Of a stretch of DNA of 64,000 nt, positions 36,265 through 44,845 are shown piece by piece (positions within the stretch are counted from its first letter, which is position 1; each line of letters opens with the position of its first letter). The stretch spans positions 30,837-94,836 of the forward strand of contig DWWH01000070.1 in assembly GCA_019119815.1 (NCBI GenBank). The letters are read 5' to 3'. The position numbers were made by a program, and so were the translations under genes. The DNA comes from Candidatus Eisenbergiella intestinipullorum (GTDB taxonomy: Bacteria > Bacillota > Clostridia > Lachnospirales > Lachnospiraceae). The notes under the pieces were generated by a model. The model was not told where the DNA came from. It worked only from the letters and a program-made list of their open reading frames with translations, and ran no database searches.

Positions 36265-37731
36265 ATGATCCGTCTGGACCGATATTTGTGTGAAATGGGG
36301 GAAGGGACAAGAAGCGGGGTGAAGGAGCTTCTGCGCGCAGGCCGCGTCAGCGTGGACGGCGCGGTGGAAAAAAATCCGGCCCGCAGGGTGGAGGAACGCT
36401 CTGTCCGGGTGAGCGTGGACGGCCGGCCTCTGCATTATGCGAAGCATGTTTATTTTCTCCTGAACAAACCGGCGGGCCTCCTGTCCGCCACCAGGGACGG
36501 CCGCGGCAGGACGGTGCTGGACTGGATGCGGGAAAGAGAGCCGGACAATGCTCTTCTGAAGCGGGAGCTGTTTCCGGCGGGAAGGCTGGACCGGGATACG
36601 GAGGGGCTGCTTCTGATCACGGACGACGGAGATCTGGCTCACCGGCTGCTTTCCCCTTCCAGGCATGTGAAGAAGACCTACTATGTGGAGACGGACGGTC
36701 CGCTTTCCGAAGAAGCCTGCGGGCAGCTGCGGGAGGGCGTGGACCTGGGAGAGGGAGAGCGCTCCCGGCCGGCAGAGATCCGGGAAGCGAAGAAGGCGGC
36801 ATTTTGTTCGCCGGATTCCCGCGCGGCCTGGTTCCTTACGATCACGGAGGGCAAGTATCATCAGGTGAAGCGGATGATGCGAAGCCAGAAACGGGAGGTC
36901 ACTTATCTGCGCCGGGTGGCGATGGGGCCGCTCGTTCTGGACGATTCTCTGCCTGTGGGGAGCTTCCGGCCGCTTACGGAAAAGGAGCTGTCGGCCCTCG
37001 GGGCAGCAGAAAAGGAAGAGGGCAAAGAGCGAAGGAGCCTGCTTGCGGATACGGATGCGGTGATCTTTGATCTGGATGGCTCGCTGGTGGATTCCATGTG
37101 GGTGTGGCCCGAGATCGATGTGGAGTATCTGAAGCGCTTCGGCATTTCGCTGGATGAGCGGCTGCAGGGAGATGTGGACGGCATGAGCTTTACGGAGACG
37201 GCCGTTTATTTTAAGGAGCGCTTCGGCATTCCGGATCCGGTGGAGAAGATCAAGGAAAACTGGAATGAGATGGCAGAGGACAAATATCGGCATGAAGTGA
37301 CGCTGAAAAAAGGCGCCCGCGCATTTATCGGGGAATGTCTGCGCGCCGGGTGCAGGCTGGGGATCGCTACGAGCAATTCCAGGCAGCTGGCGGAGGCGGT
37401 GATCGAAGCGCAGGGACTGACGGAGGCCTTTTCCTGCATTCTGACAAGCTGTGAGGTGGGACGGGGCAAGCCCGCTCCGGACATCTATCTGGCGGTGGCT
37501 GAGCGTTTGGGAGTGAAGCCTGAGCGCTGTCTGGTATTGGAAGACATCGAACCCGGCATCCGTGCGGGAAAGGCTGCGGGAATGCGGGTCTGCGCGGTGA
37601 AGGACGACTGGTGCCAGACGCCGGAGGAGGAGCTTCGGGCCCTGGCGGATGCTTATATAGAGGACTATACGCAGCTTCTGGACAAAGAAAAGGGATGTAC
37701 GGCTGCTTTTGAGGAAAGGAAGAACGGATGA
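36265..37731 (+). CDS. Fusion of an RsuA-type pseudouridine synthase and a HAD hydrolase
   Basis: 488 residues in one uninterrupted frame. Residues 1-about 245 are a 16S/23S rRNA pseudouridine synthase: S4 domain LDRYLCEMGEGTRSGVKELL, then HVYFLLNKPAGLLSA and FPAGRLDRDTEGLLLIT with the catalytic Asp. From about residue 268 a HAD phosphatase follows: VIFDLDGSLVDSM (motif I), ATSNSRQL (motif II), GKPAPDIYL (motif III) and LVLEDIEPGI (motif IV), with a cap similar to beta-phosphoglucomutase. These are normally separate proteins. The acidic/basic linker shows no internal ribosome site of note. The 3' end overlaps ygiQ by four bases. Confidence 0.88.
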   Translation: MIRLDRYLCEMGEGTRSGVKELLRAGRVSVDGAVEKNPARRVEERSVRVSVDGRPLHYAKHVYFLLNKPAGLLSATRDGRGRTVLDWMREREPDNALLKRELFPAGRLDRDTEGLLLITDDGDLAHRLLSPSRHVKKTYYVETDGPLSEEACGQLREGVDLGEGERSRPAEIREAKKAAFCSPDSRAAWFLTITEGKYHQVKRMMRSQKREVTYLRRVAMGPLVLDDSLPVGSFRPLTEKELSALGAAEKEEGKERRSLLADTDAVIFDLDGSLVDSMWVWPEIDVEYLKRFGISLDERLQGDVDGMSFTETAVYFKERFGIPDPVEKIKENWNEMAEDKYRHEVTLKKGARAFIGECLRAGCRLGIATSNSRQLAEAVIEAQGLTEAFSCILTSCEVGRGKPAPDIYLAVAERLGVKPERCLVLEDIEPGIRAGKAAGMRVCAVKDDWCQTPEEELRALADAYIEDYTQLLDKEKGCTAAFEERKNG

Positions 37732-39680
37732 GCGGATTTTTACCGGTAACGAGAGAAGAGATGGAGGAAAGAGGCATAAAGCAGCCGGATTTCGTCTATG
37801 TGATCGGGGATGCTTATGTGGATCATCCCTCCTTCGGTCATGCTATCATCAGCCGCGTGCTGGAGGCACACGGCTACAGTGTGGGCATCATCGCGCAGCC
37901 GGACTGGAAGGATGAGAAGAGCATCGATGTGTTCGGAAGGCCCAGGCTCGGTTTCCTCGTTTCCGCCGGAAACATGGATTCCATGGTCAATCATTACTAT
38001 GTTTCCGGGAAAAGGCGGAAGGAAGACGCCTATACGCCCGGAGGGGAGATGGGAAAACGTCCGGACCATGCGGCCGTGGTCTATGGAAACCTGATCCGGC
38101 GCACCTACCGGGATGTGCCGGTCATTTTGGGCGGGATTGAGGCCAGTCTGCGGCGGATGGCCCACTATGATTACTGGGACGATGCCTTCCGCCGTTCCAT
38201 CCTGCTGGACAGCCAGGCGGACCTGATCTCCTATGGCATGGGGGAAAGATCCATCGTGGAGATCGCGGACGCCCTGGCTTCCGGGATCGCGGTAAAGGAC
38301 ATCACCTTTGTAGCGGGGACCGTCTACCGGACGAAGAAGCCGGAAGCGGTTTACGGCGGGGTCCTTCTGCCTTCCTACGAGGAGATGAAAGCGGACCGGA
38401 AAAAGTATGCGGACAGTTTTCTCATCCAGCATAACAATACCGATCCGGTCAACGGAAACGTGCTGATGGAGGGCTATCCCGGCGGCGTATATGTGGTGCA
38501 GAATCCGCCTCAGCGGCCGCTGACCATGCAGGAGATGGATGATGTGTATGCCCTGCCCTATATGCGCACCTATCATCCTTCCTACGAGGAAAAGGGCGGC
38601 GTTCCGGCGATCCGGGAGATTAAGTTTTCCCTCATCAGCAACCGGGGCTGCTTCGGCGGCTGCAGCTTCTGCGCCCTCACCTTCCACCAGGGGCGCACGG
38701 TGCAGGTGAGAAGCCATGAATCCATCCTGGAGGAGGCGAAGGAGCTGATCCGGGATCCGGATTTTAAGGGCTATATCCATGACGTGGGCGGACCCACCGC
38801 CAATTTCCGCGCGCCCTCCTGTCAGGAGCAGCTGGTGCGGGGCGTCTGCAAGAACAGGCAATGCCTGTTTCCGAAGCCCTGCCCCCACATGAAGGCGGAC
38901 CACAGGGATTACCTGGAGCTTCTCAGAAAGCTGCGGGCCCTGCCCGGCGTGAAAAAAGTGTTCATCCGTTCCGGCATCCGCTTCGACTACCTGCTGGCGG
39001 ACCCGGACGATACCTTTTTCCGGGAGCTGGTACGGTATCATGTGAGCGGACAGCTCAAGGTGGCTCCGGAGCATATCTGCGACGCGGTGCTGAAACGGAT
39101 GGGAAAACCGGAAAATGCGGTCTATGAGAAATTCCGCAGAAAATATGAGAAGCTGAACCAGGAGCTGGGGATGAAACAGTATCTGGTACCTTATCTGATG
39201 AGCTCCCACCCCGGCTCCACGCTGAAGGAGGCGGTGGAGCTTGCGGAGTATCTGCGGGATCTGGGCTATATGCCGGAGCAGGTACAGGATTTTTACCCGA
39301 CTCCTTCCACCATGTCCACGGTCATGTATTATACGGGGATCGATCCCAGGGACGGCAGGCCGGTATATGTCTGCAGGAATCCGCATGAGAAGGCCATGCA
39401 GCGGGCTCTGATCCAGTACCGGAACCCGAAGAACTACGAGCTGGTGCATGAAGCGCTCCTGAAAGCGGGACGCACGGACCTGATCGGCTTCGGACCGAAA
39501 TGCCTGATCCGGCCCAGAAAGGAGGAGCGGGAGAAAGAAGGGCGCAGGGAAAGCTCCGGACGGGAAAAAGGGGTCCGGACAAACAGACGGGCGGAGGACG
39601 CCGGACATCCGCCCGCCCGCAGAAAGAAAACCATCCGGAATGTACACCGGAAAAAGGCCGCAGGAGACAACAGAAGATAA
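37728..39680 (+). CDS. YgiQ family radical SAM protein
   Basis: 650 residues. N-terminal B12-binding-like region, then the radical SAM cluster motif CFGGCSFC (about residue 310) within ISNRGCFGGCSFCALTFHQG, and KVAPEHICDAVLKRMGKP downstream. YgiQ proteins are iron-sulfur SAM enzymes of unsettled function. The last 60 residues are a lysine- and arginine-rich, probably disordered tail. It is coupled to the RsuA-HAD fusion through an ATGA overlap with AAAGGA inside that gene. Confidence 0.92.
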   Translation: MSGFLPVTREEMEERGIKQPDFVYVIGDAYVDHPSFGHAIISRVLEAHGYSVGIIAQPDWKDEKSIDVFGRPRLGFLVSAGNMDSMVNHYYVSGKRRKEDAYTPGGEMGKRPDHAAVVYGNLIRRTYRDVPVILGGIEASLRRMAHYDYWDDAFRRSILLDSQADLISYGMGERSIVEIADALASGIAVKDITFVAGTVYRTKKPEAVYGGVLLPSYEEMKADRKKYADSFLIQHNNTDPVNGNVLMEGYPGGVYVVQNPPQRPLTMQEMDDVYALPYMRTYHPSYEEKGGVPAIREIKFSLISNRGCFGGCSFCALTFHQGRTVQVRSHESILEEAKELIRDPDFKGYIHDVGGPTANFRAPSCQEQLVRGVCKNRQCLFPKPCPHMKADHRDYLELLRKLRALPGVKKVFIRSGIRFDYLLADPDDTFFRELVRYHVSGQLKVAPEHICDAVLKRMGKPENAVYEKFRRKYEKLNQELGMKQYLVPYLMSSHPGSTLKEAVELAEYLRDLGYMPEQVQDFYPTPSTMSTVMYYTGIDPRDGRPVYVCRNPHEKAMQRALIQYRNPKNYELVHEALLKAGRTDLIGFGPKCLIRPRKEEREKEGRRESSGREKGVRTNRRAEDAGHPPARRKKTIRNVHRKKAAGDNRR

Positions 39681-39722
39681 CAAAGAAAACGGGTACGGAG
39701 GGCCTCCTTTTCCGCCTGCGCG

Positions 39723-41078
39723 TCAGCGGGCCGAAGAAGAGGCCATCCGTCTTTTCATTTCACCCTGAAATTTTTTCAGGAGAAATCCGGCGAGGACGGC
39801 GGAAAGCAGGGCGGTGCCCGCAAAATTCAGCCAGATGCCCGTAAGGCCCAGCGGCCAGAGGACGGCGATGAGAAGCACGGGAAAGACCAGGGCCGTGGAA
39901 ACCGAGATGATGGAAGCCGATACGGGCTTTTCCACTGCGAGCATGTAGCTCTGGGTGGCGAAGGAAAACCACCGCGTCAGGTAAGTCGCCGCGAACAGGC
40001 GTACGGCGCCCTCCGCCATCAGAAGAAGCTGCGTGCTGTCGCCGCCCACAAACAGACGGGTGATCTGACCGGGAAACAGGAAGAGCACTGCGGCGGACAG
40101 AACGGAGAGGATGGCGCTGGCCGTAAAGCAGCAGCGCTCGATGGCGCTGACCCTGTGATAGGTGCCAGCCCCCCAGTTATAGCCCACCGCAGGCTGCAGG
40201 GAATCGCACATCCCGTACAGGAGGGGCTGGATGAAGCCGTCCGCATACATCAGGATGCCGTAGACGGAAACCGCGTTTTCCCCGCCGATGCGCAGCAGGA
40301 TGGCGTTCATCAGGATGGAGGTGATACGCCCCGCGATGTTGTTCAGGAAGTTCGGGCTGCCGCAGGCGATGATCTGACGTACCAGGCGCAGGGAAAAACG
40401 GGGCCTGCCGAAATGCAGCAGGAGCCTTCCGCGCAGGAAGGGGTACAGCGCGATGAGCGCGCAGACCATCATGCCCGTGCAGGTCGCAAGAGCCGCGCCC
40501 CAGATGCCGAAATGAAATACGCCGAGGAACAAAAACTCCAGAACGGCGCTCAGGACGGACATGAAGAGGTTCAGGTACATACTGCCGCGGATCTGCCCGC
40601 AGATGCGCAGGTAATTGTCCATGGCGAATACGATGGTGGTAACGGGAGAGCAGACGGCGTAGACCCGCAGGTACTGAACGGCGAAGGAGGCGAATTCCCC
40701 TTCGGCGCCCATCAGACGGATCAGAAGCGGCGCTGCCGCAAACAGGAGCAGACCGACCAGAACGCCCGCGCCGATGATCAGGAGCACCGCGCAGGTAAAA
40801 ATATTGTTGGCCTCTTCCTCCTCCTTCTTCCCCAGACTGATGGAGATCGGCACGGAGGAACCCACGCCGATCAGGTCGGCCAGGGCGAAATTGATGATGA
40901 CAAAGGGCATGGCCAGATTCAGCGCCGCAAAGGCGGTGTCGCCCAGGATGCGGCCCACGAAGATGCCGTCCAGAAGCTGGTACAGGGCGGAAGCCAGCAT
41001 GCTGATCGCGCCGGGAACGGCGGCGATGAAAAACAGTTTTGTCGGTGCTACCTTTGAAAACAGATACTTGGAGTCCAT
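39723..41078 (-). CDS. MATE family efflux transporter
   Basis: 451 residues, twelve membrane helices in two similar halves. Seen: KLFFIAAVPGAISMLASALYQLLDGIFVG at the start and IGVGSSVPISISLGKKEEEEAN near residue 75, plus PLLYGMCDSLQPAVGYNWGAG in the second half. MATE proteins export cationic drugs or metabolites using Na+ or H+. It lies 86 bases downstream of a MarR gene on the same strand; the pair probably forms one transcript from the promoter at 41740-41768. AGGAAA precedes the ATG. Confidence 0.92.
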   Translation of the reverse strand: MDSKYLFSKVAPTKLFFIAAVPGAISMLASALYQLLDGIFVGRILGDTAFAALNLAMPFVIINFALADLIGVGSSVPISISLGKKEEEEANNIFTCAVLLIIGAGVLVGLLLFAAAPLLIRLMGAEGEFASFAVQYLRVYAVCSPVTTIVFAMDNYLRICGQIRGSMYLNLFMSVLSAVLEFLFLGVFHFGIWGAALATCTGMMVCALIALYPFLRGRLLLHFGRPRFSLRLVRQIIACGSPNFLNNIAGRITSILMNAILLRIGGENAVSVYGILMYADGFIQPLLYGMCDSLQPAVGYNWGAGTYHRVSAIERCCFTASAILSVLSAAVLFLFPGQITRLFVGGDSTQLLLMAEGAVRLFAATYLTRWFSFATQSYMLAVEKPVSASIISVSTALVFPVLLIAVLWPLGLTGIWLNFAGTALLSAVLAGFLLKKFQGEMKRRMASSSAR

Positions 41079-41164
41079 GGTCAGTTTCCTTTTGTCAGTT
41101 CCTTTCTTTGTGTCGTCTTTTTTGTGTCATTGCTTGCATCCGTTATTTTGGTGTCAGTCCTTTT

Positions 41165-41665
41165 TTATTTTCCGTCTTTTTCCGGATCCGCCTTCTGCTC
41201 CCCGGAATCTTCCGGATCCGCAGGCCGGGCAAAGAACCGGTCGAAGCTTTCCTTCAGGTTCCGGGCAAAAGCCGCGTTTGCCTCAATGAAGGCAGAGCCG
41301 TGCTCCTGCAGGGTCCGGCGGAGCGCTTCCTGCTCCATCCGGTAGACCGGAGACAGGAGAGAAGAGGCGTACCGGCGTCCTTTCGGGGTGAGACAGATCC
41401 TTTTTTCCCGTGTATGCTCCTCGATGATCAGGAGCAGAAAGCCTTCGGCGGCGAGCTCCTTTACGATGGTGTTGATCGTGGTCTTTGGGATCAGCCATTC
41501 CTCGCAGAGCTGCTTCTGGGAATGGGGCTGCCCGTCGTCCAGCGCATAGAGCAGGGCGAGGGTGTTGTCCTTGACGCCGAGCTTTCTGGCCACCTGATAG
41601 TAAAGTCCGTCGATCCGGTTTTGGGCCAGCGAGAGCTGCCGGATCTTTTCCTGATAATCTTCCAT
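41165..41665 (-). CDS. MarR family transcriptional regulator
   Basis: 166 residues. Winged-helix core: LALLYALDDGQPHSQKQLCEEWLIPKTTINTIVKELAAEGF (recognition helix) and a beta wing KRICLTPKGRRYA. An N-terminal dimer helix and a long C-terminal helical arm fit the family, and an acidic/polar tail closes the protein. It likely represses itself and the MATE gene; a perfect palindrome lies in its own promoter. The inducer is unknown. Confidence 0.92.
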   Translation of the reverse strand: MEDYQEKIRQLSLAQNRIDGLYYQVARKLGVKDNTLALLYALDDGQPHSQKQLCEEWLIPKTTINTIVKELAAEGFLLLIIEEHTREKRICLTPKGRRYASSLLSPVYRMEQEALRRTLQEHGSAFIEANAAFARNLKESFDRFFARPADPEDSGEQKADPEKDGK

Positions 41666-41739
41666 ATACTTATCCCCGCTGATGATTCGGATGCTGCCCG
41701 GGAAGGCGTTGAAAGCCTGCGGGAGCTGGAACGGAACCT

Positions 41740-41768
41740 ATTATAGTACGAATTCGTATTAAAGTCAA
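41740..41768 (-). promoter_or_regulatory. MarR-MATE promoter with palindromic operator in the spacer
   Basis: Minus strand TTGACT (41763-41768), 17-base spacer, perfect TATAAT (41740-41745). The spacer holds the 12-bp palindrome TACGAATTCGTA (41747-41758), a plausible MarR-dimer site that would block RNA polymerase. Confidence 0.75.
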
Positions 41769-41838
41769 GCGGCACAAAACACGGATCCGGCACACAAAAA
41801 CACGGATCCGGCAGGACCCGGCACGCTGCGGATAGTGC

Positions 41839-41867
41839 TTGCAATCAAAAAAAGATGGTGAGATAAT
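41839..41867 (+). promoter_or_regulatory. Promoter of the two-hydrolase unit
   Basis: TTGCAA (41839-41844), 17-base spacer, GATAAT (41862-41867). Upstream (about 41772-41815) two imperfect copies of CACAAAACACGGATCCGGCA sit in tandem. Confidence 0.55.
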
Positions 41868-41921
41868 AGGAATGTTTAAAAAGACAGATATTGAAAGCAA
41901 GGGAAAACGGAGGGAAAGATT

Positions 41922-42734
41922 ATGATCGTAAAAACAGTTCCGATCTGCACATCGCAGACGCAGGCGGTGCTCACCACCTATTTTCAGGAAAACTCGCCGG
42001 AGATGGGGATGGACAGGGTCCGGCCGGTGGTGCTGATCTGCCCGGGCGGCGGATACGGCTTTCTTTCGGACAGAGAGGCGGAGCCGGTGGCGCTGCGCAT
42101 GTGCGGGATGGGTTTTCACGCCTGCGTGCTGCGCTACAGCATCGCTCCTGCCACCTTCCCCAGCGCTCTGTGGGAGGTAGCGGCGTCCGTGGCGTGGCTG
42201 AGAGAGCACGCGGGGGAGTATCACATCGATCCGGAAAAGATCGTGGTCTGCGGCTTCTCCGCGGGGGCTCATCTGGCCGGCAGCATCGGTGTGTTCTGGA
42301 ACCGGGAGTTTCTGTCCGGTCTGACGGGCCTTTCCGCCGCGCAGATGCGGCCGGACCGGCTGATCCTGTGTTATCCGGTCGTCACATCCGGAAAATACGC
42401 TCATATGGGTTCCTTTGAGAATCTTCTCGGGAAAGACTGCACTGATGAGGAGAAGCGCGCGTTCGTATCGCTGGAGCGGCAGGTGACGCCGGATATGCCG
42501 AAGACCTTTCTGTGGCATACCTTTGCCGACAGGGACGTCCCGGTGGAAAATTCCCTGCTGATGGCAGAGGCCATGCGCAGGGCCGGAGTGCCCTTTGAGC
42601 TGCATATTTTCCCGGACGGGGCGCACGGGCTGAGCCTGGCGGACGAGCAGTCAGACAACGGCACGGGAGAGCAGATCGTGCCGGAGTGCGCAGTCTGGCC
42701 TGCTCTTGCGGCGGACTGGATCAAAAGAGACTGA
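41922..42734 (+). CDS. Alpha/beta hydrolase (esterase/acetylesterase-like)
   Basis: 270 residues, cytoplasmic. Seen: VVLICPGGGYGFLS (oxyanion HGGG-type loop), GFSAGAHLAGS (nucleophile serine, about residue 114), FADRDVPVENS (acid) and PDGAHGLSLA (histidine). This fits BD-FAE/Aes-type carbohydrate acetylesterases and related lipases. It is followed after 32 bases by a serine hydrolase of beta-lactamase fold, suggesting shared handling of an ester or small substrate. Confidence 0.9.
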   Translation: MIVKTVPICTSQTQAVLTTYFQENSPEMGMDRVRPVVLICPGGGYGFLSDREAEPVALRMCGMGFHACVLRYSIAPATFPSALWEVAASVAWLREHAGEYHIDPEKIVVCGFSAGAHLAGSIGVFWNREFLSGLTGLSAAQMRPDRLILCYPVVTSGKYAHMGSFENLLGKDCTDEEKRAFVSLERQVTPDMPKTFLWHTFADRDVPVENSLLMAEAMRRAGVPFELHIFPDGAHGLSLADEQSDNGTGEQIVPECAVWPALAADWIKRD

Positions 42735-42766
42735 AAAACGCAGAAAGAAAAGGAGGGCGTCAGAAG

Positions 42767-43954
42767 ATGAAACAGGAGACGAAGGAGAAGCTGCGGCGGC
42801 TGATGGAAAAGGCCGTGGCGGACGGGGAGCTGGCCGGCGGCTGCCTGCTGGTGAGACAGCACGGGGAAGAATGCTGTTATCTGGAGGCAGGCCTGGCGGA
42901 CGTGGAGGAAAAAAAGCCTGTCAGGAGGGATCAGATCTATCGTCTGTATTCCATGAGCAAACCTGTTACCGCAGCGGCGGCGATGAAGCTTTTTGAGGAC
43001 GGAGCGCTGGATCTGGGACAGCCGGTTTCCGACTATCTGCCGTCCTTTCGGGATTCCCTGGTGGAACAGGGCGGAAGGCTGGTCCGGGCGGACCGGCAGG
43101 TGCAGGTACAGGACCTTCTGAATATGACCTCAGGCCTGGTATATAATGGGGAACCCGGCCTGGCCGGCCGACATGCGGACCGGGTATTCGCAGAGCTGGA
43201 GGAACGGATTTCTGGCAGCGATCCCATGACGACCCGGGAATTTGCGGTGAAGATGGGACAGGGACCGCTCCTGTTTCAGCCGGGAAGCTCCTGGAAATAC
43301 GGGACCAGCGCGGACGTGCTCGGAGCGGTGATCGAAGCGGCGGCGGGCATGTCCTTCGGAGAATATCTGGAGAAGAGCATTTTCGGGCCGTTGGGCATGA
43401 AGGATACGGGATTTTTTGTGCCGGAGGAGAAGAGGGACCGCCTGGTCAGCATCTATCAGTCTGACGGAAGGGGCGGACTGATGCCGTACCGGGAAGACCA
43501 TCTGGGCATTTCCTACGCTCCGAAAGAGCGGCCTGCCTTTGAATCCGGCGGAGCGGGGCTGGTCTCCACGGTGGATGATTACGCACGCTTTGCCCAGATG
43601 CTTTTAAACGGCGGCGAGCTGGACGGCGTACATGTGCTGCGGCCCGGAACCGTAAGCTACATGACCGCCGGAGCGCTGACCGCGGGGCAGCAGGAAGCTT
43701 TTGAAAGAAATTTCCCCACCATGCCGGGCTTTGATTATGGAAATCTGGTGCGGGTGATGAAGTGGCCGGGAAGGTCCTGCACGCTGAACAACGCAGGAGA
43801 ATATGGCTGGGACGGATGGCTCGGCTGCTATTTTGCCAACGATCCGGCTGCGGATGAAACCGTTCTGTTCATGATGCAGAAGACGGATTCGGGCCTCACT
43901 CCACTGGTACGCAGGCTGAGAAATGTGATCATGAGCGACCGAACAGACCGGTGA
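42767..43954 (+). CDS. Beta-lactamase-fold serine hydrolase
   Basis: 395 residues without a signal peptide, so probably cytoplasmic. Seen: YSMSKPVTAAAAMKLFEDG (SxxK, about residue 65), a YGTSADVLGAV segment at the position of the YxN motif, and GGAGLVSTVDDYARFAQMLL typical of class C/esterase-like members. Family members are esterases, D-aminopeptidases or transpeptidase-like; a resistance role should not be assumed. GGAGG precedes the ATG at 42767; the upstream frame extension overlaps the previous gene and is rejected. Confidence 0.9.
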   Translation: MKQETKEKLRRLMEKAVADGELAGGCLLVRQHGEECCYLEAGLADVEEKKPVRRDQIYRLYSMSKPVTAAAAMKLFEDGALDLGQPVSDYLPSFRDSLVEQGGRLVRADRQVQVQDLLNMTSGLVYNGEPGLAGRHADRVFAELEERISGSDPMTTREFAVKMGQGPLLFQPGSSWKYGTSADVLGAVIEAAAGMSFGEYLEKSIFGPLGMKDTGFFVPEEKRDRLVSIYQSDGRGGLMPYREDHLGISYAPKERPAFESGGAGLVSTVDDYARFAQMLLNGGELDGVHVLRPGTVSYMTAGALTAGQQEAFERNFPTMPGFDYGNLVRVMKWPGRSCTLNNAGEYGWDGWLGCYFANDPAADETVLFMMQKTDSGLTPLVRRLRNVIMSDRTDR

Positions 43955-44001
43955 GCGGATAAAAACGGTCCCCGGAAAGGACATGACTGATTGGCTCTGA
44001 T

Positions 44002-44027
44002 GCGCCTGAAAACACCGTTTCAGGCGC
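44002..44027. terminator. Hairpin between the convergent hydrolase and TetR genes
   Basis: GCGCCTGAAA (44002-44011) pairs with TTTCAGGCGC (44018-44027). No T-tract; terminator function is inferred. Confidence 0.5.
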
Positions 44028-44039
44028 GTAAGGGCCGGA

Positions 44040-44657
44040 TCAGACGCGCATGGGGGCAGGAAACATGGGGGTGAGCCCCTGCAGGATCATTTTTTCCACC
44101 AGGGCCGCGATCCGGTCGGGCGGCTCCGGGTTCTCCCGGTTCAGCCAGGACTGGATCAGGCCGATGCAGCCGGAGGTGATGAAGGCATAATAGTAGTCGA
44201 AATCCGGAGAAGCCGGCACGGCTTCATCCTGAAGGCGCAACAGCCTCAGCCGGACGATCTCCTTCATGCGGTTGACGAAGGCAAGATCGCCGTGGGGACC
44301 GAGCAGCGTGCGTCCCATCAGACGGTTTTCATTCAGAAAGGTAAAAATGTCCTTCAGGATGGAGTAGAGCGCAGTCCCGGTGCCCGGTGCAAAATTTTTA
44401 TCCAGGATCTCATTGAATTCCTGAAAAATGGAATCCTCCACCTGGGAGAGCATGTCGTACACATCCCGGTAATGGAGATAAAAGGTGCCCCGGTTAATGT
44501 CCGCCAGATCGGAAAGCTCCTTGACGGAAATATCCTTGATGTCCTTTTCCTGCATGAGCGTCATCAGGCTCTGAAGGAGCCGGGCTTTGGTTTTCCGGAT
44601 GCGCCGGTCCGTTTTGCTCTGTACAGGAAGGCTCTTTTCCTGAAAATCCTTTTCCAT
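44040..44657 (-). CDS. TetR/AcrR family transcriptional regulator
   Basis: 205 residues. The N-terminal HTH domain is RRIRKTKARLLQSLMTLMQEKD with the recognition helix SVKELSDLADINRGTFYLHYRDVYDML; the helical C-terminal domain resembles the DhaS/TetR_C group. Divergent from the MMPL exporter and probably its repressor. The start at 44657 has AAAGGA upstream; the longer frame (to 44717) begins in the promoter region. A dyad at 44714-44732 lies in the shared regulatory region. Confidence 0.9.
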   Translation of the reverse strand: MEKDFQEKSLPVQSKTDRRIRKTKARLLQSLMTLMQEKDIKDISVKELSDLADINRGTFYLHYRDVYDMLSQVEDSIFQEFNEILDKNFAPGTGTALYSILKDIFTFLNENRLMGRTLLGPHGDLAFVNRMKEIVRLRLLRLQDEAVPASPDFDYYYAFITSGCIGLIQSWLNRENPEPPDRIAALVEKMILQGLTPMFPAPMRV

Positions 44658-44713
44658 ATAATCCTTTCCCCCGGTCATGCTTTTCGCAATTCTGAAAAAA
44701 TTATAAATTCTCA

Positions 44714-44732
44714 ACACATTTTCTAAAAGTGT
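44714..44732. promoter_or_regulatory. Candidate TetR operator
   Basis: Dyad with outer arms ACAC/GTGT and inner TTT/AAA over 19 bases, between the divergent TetR and MMPL genes, 33 bases before the MMPL -35 box. Confidence 0.5.
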
Positions 44733-44764
44733 CTATTAAGATACGATAAAAACCACAATGATTA

Positions 44765-44793
44765 TTGTAATCCCCTGTCGGCCTCATTATAAT
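44765..44793 (+). promoter_or_regulatory. Promoter of the MMPL-heptad operon
   Basis: TTGTAA (44765-44770), 17-base spacer, perfect TATAAT (44788-44793). Confidence 0.75.
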
Positions 44794-44845
44794 ATACATG
44801 AGTTGTAAAATCAACAAATGTCAATTATATACGGAGGAAAGACGG

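Noticed and set aside
42767..43954. Considered as an antibiotic-resistance beta-lactamase
   Set aside because: No signal peptide, and its motifs match the broader esterase/peptidase-like serine hydrolase group.
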